Source: an uncultured Lachnospiraceae bacterium
Lineage (GTDB): Bacteria > Bacillota > Clostridia > Lachnospirales > Lachnospiraceae
DNA: 6,548 nt
Direction: 5' to 3'
NCBI GenBank assembly: GCA_902783735.1
Contig: CACZSE010000025.1
Coordinates: 1 to 6,548 of the forward strand
Both the position numbers and the translations under genes were made by a program. Under the pieces are notes generated by a model. It did no database searches and was not told the origin of the DNA. It saw only the letters and a list, made by a program, of their open reading frames with translations. Shown here in pieces: positions 6,069 to 6,548 of the stretch. Each line of letters starts with the position of its first letter. Positions within the stretch are counted from its first letter, which is position 1.

Positions 6069-6548
6069 TTATCTATCTCAACAATATAACCCATCTTACC
6101 TGTGTATCCCGGCAACAGTTCAAGAACATCTTCCTGAACATCATTCAAAACCCATTTATCCTTACTCTTTGAGTAAAACATCTCAACACATGTTTCAAAT
6201 GTGGCGGTTTCACTGTCATAGTAAGTCGGTTCTCCGTCAAACCAGAATTCCGACTCCAAAAGATTATCACCGACTAAATTGTTTTCTCTGTCAACCCACC
6301 TGTAGATAGCCGGCTCATCATTTCTGCGGGCACCAACCCAAAAGATCTTATTATCATATCCACTCTTATTTATGAAATCAATTATATGATCATATTCTTC
6401 TTTCGAATTGATATGCACAAGATAACCACCTTCGAACTCTTTGGCGCCTTCATAGGCTCCGGTCCAGGTAACATCATCTATAACAATCTTATATGTATGT
6501 ATACCATTCGGATCGTTCGCATCACTTCCCGGAATGCTCGGATCGGCC
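6065..6548 (-). CDS. C-type-lectin-like domain protein, C-terminal part, cut by window edge
   Basis: The frame stays open to the right edge, giving 160 visible residues; a GTG at 6418 is only an internal valine codon (in GGYLVHINS). After a Pro/Asp/Ser linker (1-15), residues 17-158 follow the order of a C-type-lectin-like fold: TYKIVIDDVTWTGAYEGAKEFEGGYLVHINSKEE (18-51), FWVGARRNDEPAIYRWVD (69-86), FWFDGEPTYY (101-110), TCVEMF (119-124), KWVLND (131-136) and GYIVEID at the end. EPT and LND occupy the places of the calcium/sugar-binding EPN and WND motifs. The visible part has a single Cys, so the usual disulphides are absent. It probably acts outside the cell; the signal peptide and any further domains lie off the edge. 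It overlaps the NlpC/P60 gene by 4 bp and is its upstream operon partner. Fold assignment is by motif reading and sugar binding is not shown. Confidence 0.72.
   Translation of the reverse strand, partial: ADPSIPGSDANDPNGIHTYKIVIDDVTWTGAYEGAKEFEGGYLVHINSKEEYDHIIDFINKSGYDNKIFWVGARRNDEPAIYRWVDRENNLVGDNLLESEFWFDGEPTYYDSETATFETCVEMFYSKSKDKWVLNDVQEDVLELLPGYTGKMGYIVEIDK

Noticed and set aside
5581..6309. A 242-residue open frame on the plus strand
   Set aside because: It is antisense to the NlpC/P60 and lectin-like genes, both with clear domains; its Ser/Pro-rich translation has no recognisable motif and there is no ribosome site.
6065..6418. A stand-alone 117-residue protein starting at GTG 6418
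   Set aside because: The same frame stays open to the window edge, the upstream residues (TWTGAYEGAKEFEGGYLVH) complete the lectin-like fold, and no ribosome site precedes the GTG.
6065..6548. Diversity-generating retroelement target
   Set aside because: Only the C-type-lectin-like fold supports it; the visible 3' end is followed directly by the NlpC/P60 gene, with no template repeat or reverse transcriptase in the window.

Overview
The window looks like chromosome of a Gram-positive anaerobe of the Clostridia, most likely a member of the Lachnospiraceae (Butyrivibrio/Roseburia-like). This rests on moderate, slightly AT-rich base composition, strong AGGAGG-type ribosome sites, SigA-like promoters, a lipoprotein with a DUF4163/DUF3298-type C-terminus, a C40 peptidase with two bacterial SH3 domains, and an acyl-CoA ligase N-terminus of a type I recall from that family. 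The genus is an inference; there is no rRNA or other marker.

Layout. Positions 1-485 (-) hold the N-terminal third of an AMP-forming acyl-CoA synthetase that runs off the left edge. It has its own strong promoter, whose -35 box lies in the last codons of the upstream gene, and an operator-like inverted repeat at the expected transcription start. Positions 571-1392 (-) encode a class I SAM-dependent methyltransferase. Its start lies 17 nt after the stop of a 632-residue secreted lipoprotein (1410-3308, -), so the two probably form a two-gene unit. A 105-bp divergent intergenic region (3309-3413) separates the lipoprotein from a CapA-family membrane-anchored metallophosphatase-like protein (3414-4766, +). 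A perfect 9-bp hairpin with U-tracts on both strands (4765-4793) ends the converging transcripts of capA-like and of the NlpC/P60 gene (4827-6068, -). The latter is a secreted SH3-SH3-NlpC/P60 cell-wall hydrolase. Its ATG overlaps the stop of an upstream C-type-lectin-like protein (6065-6548, -), which is open to the right edge.

How the genes fit together. Four of the six genes encode envelope or secreted proteins (lipoprotein, CapA-like, wall hydrolase, lectin-like protein). The lectin-like and NlpC/P60 genes are translationally coupled and plausibly act together at the cell surface. The lipoprotein and methyltransferase are linked by spacing only; the methyltransferase substrate cannot be read from sequence. 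The acyl-CoA ligase appears to be a separate, independently regulated metabolic gene.

I see no RNA gene, CRISPR array, insertion sequence, phage gene or defence gene. The window is densely coding with no gene-free stretch over 300 bases. It reads as fairly ordinary chromosome with some unusual domain combinations and promoter arrangements; I do not see convincing evidence of a wholly new system.
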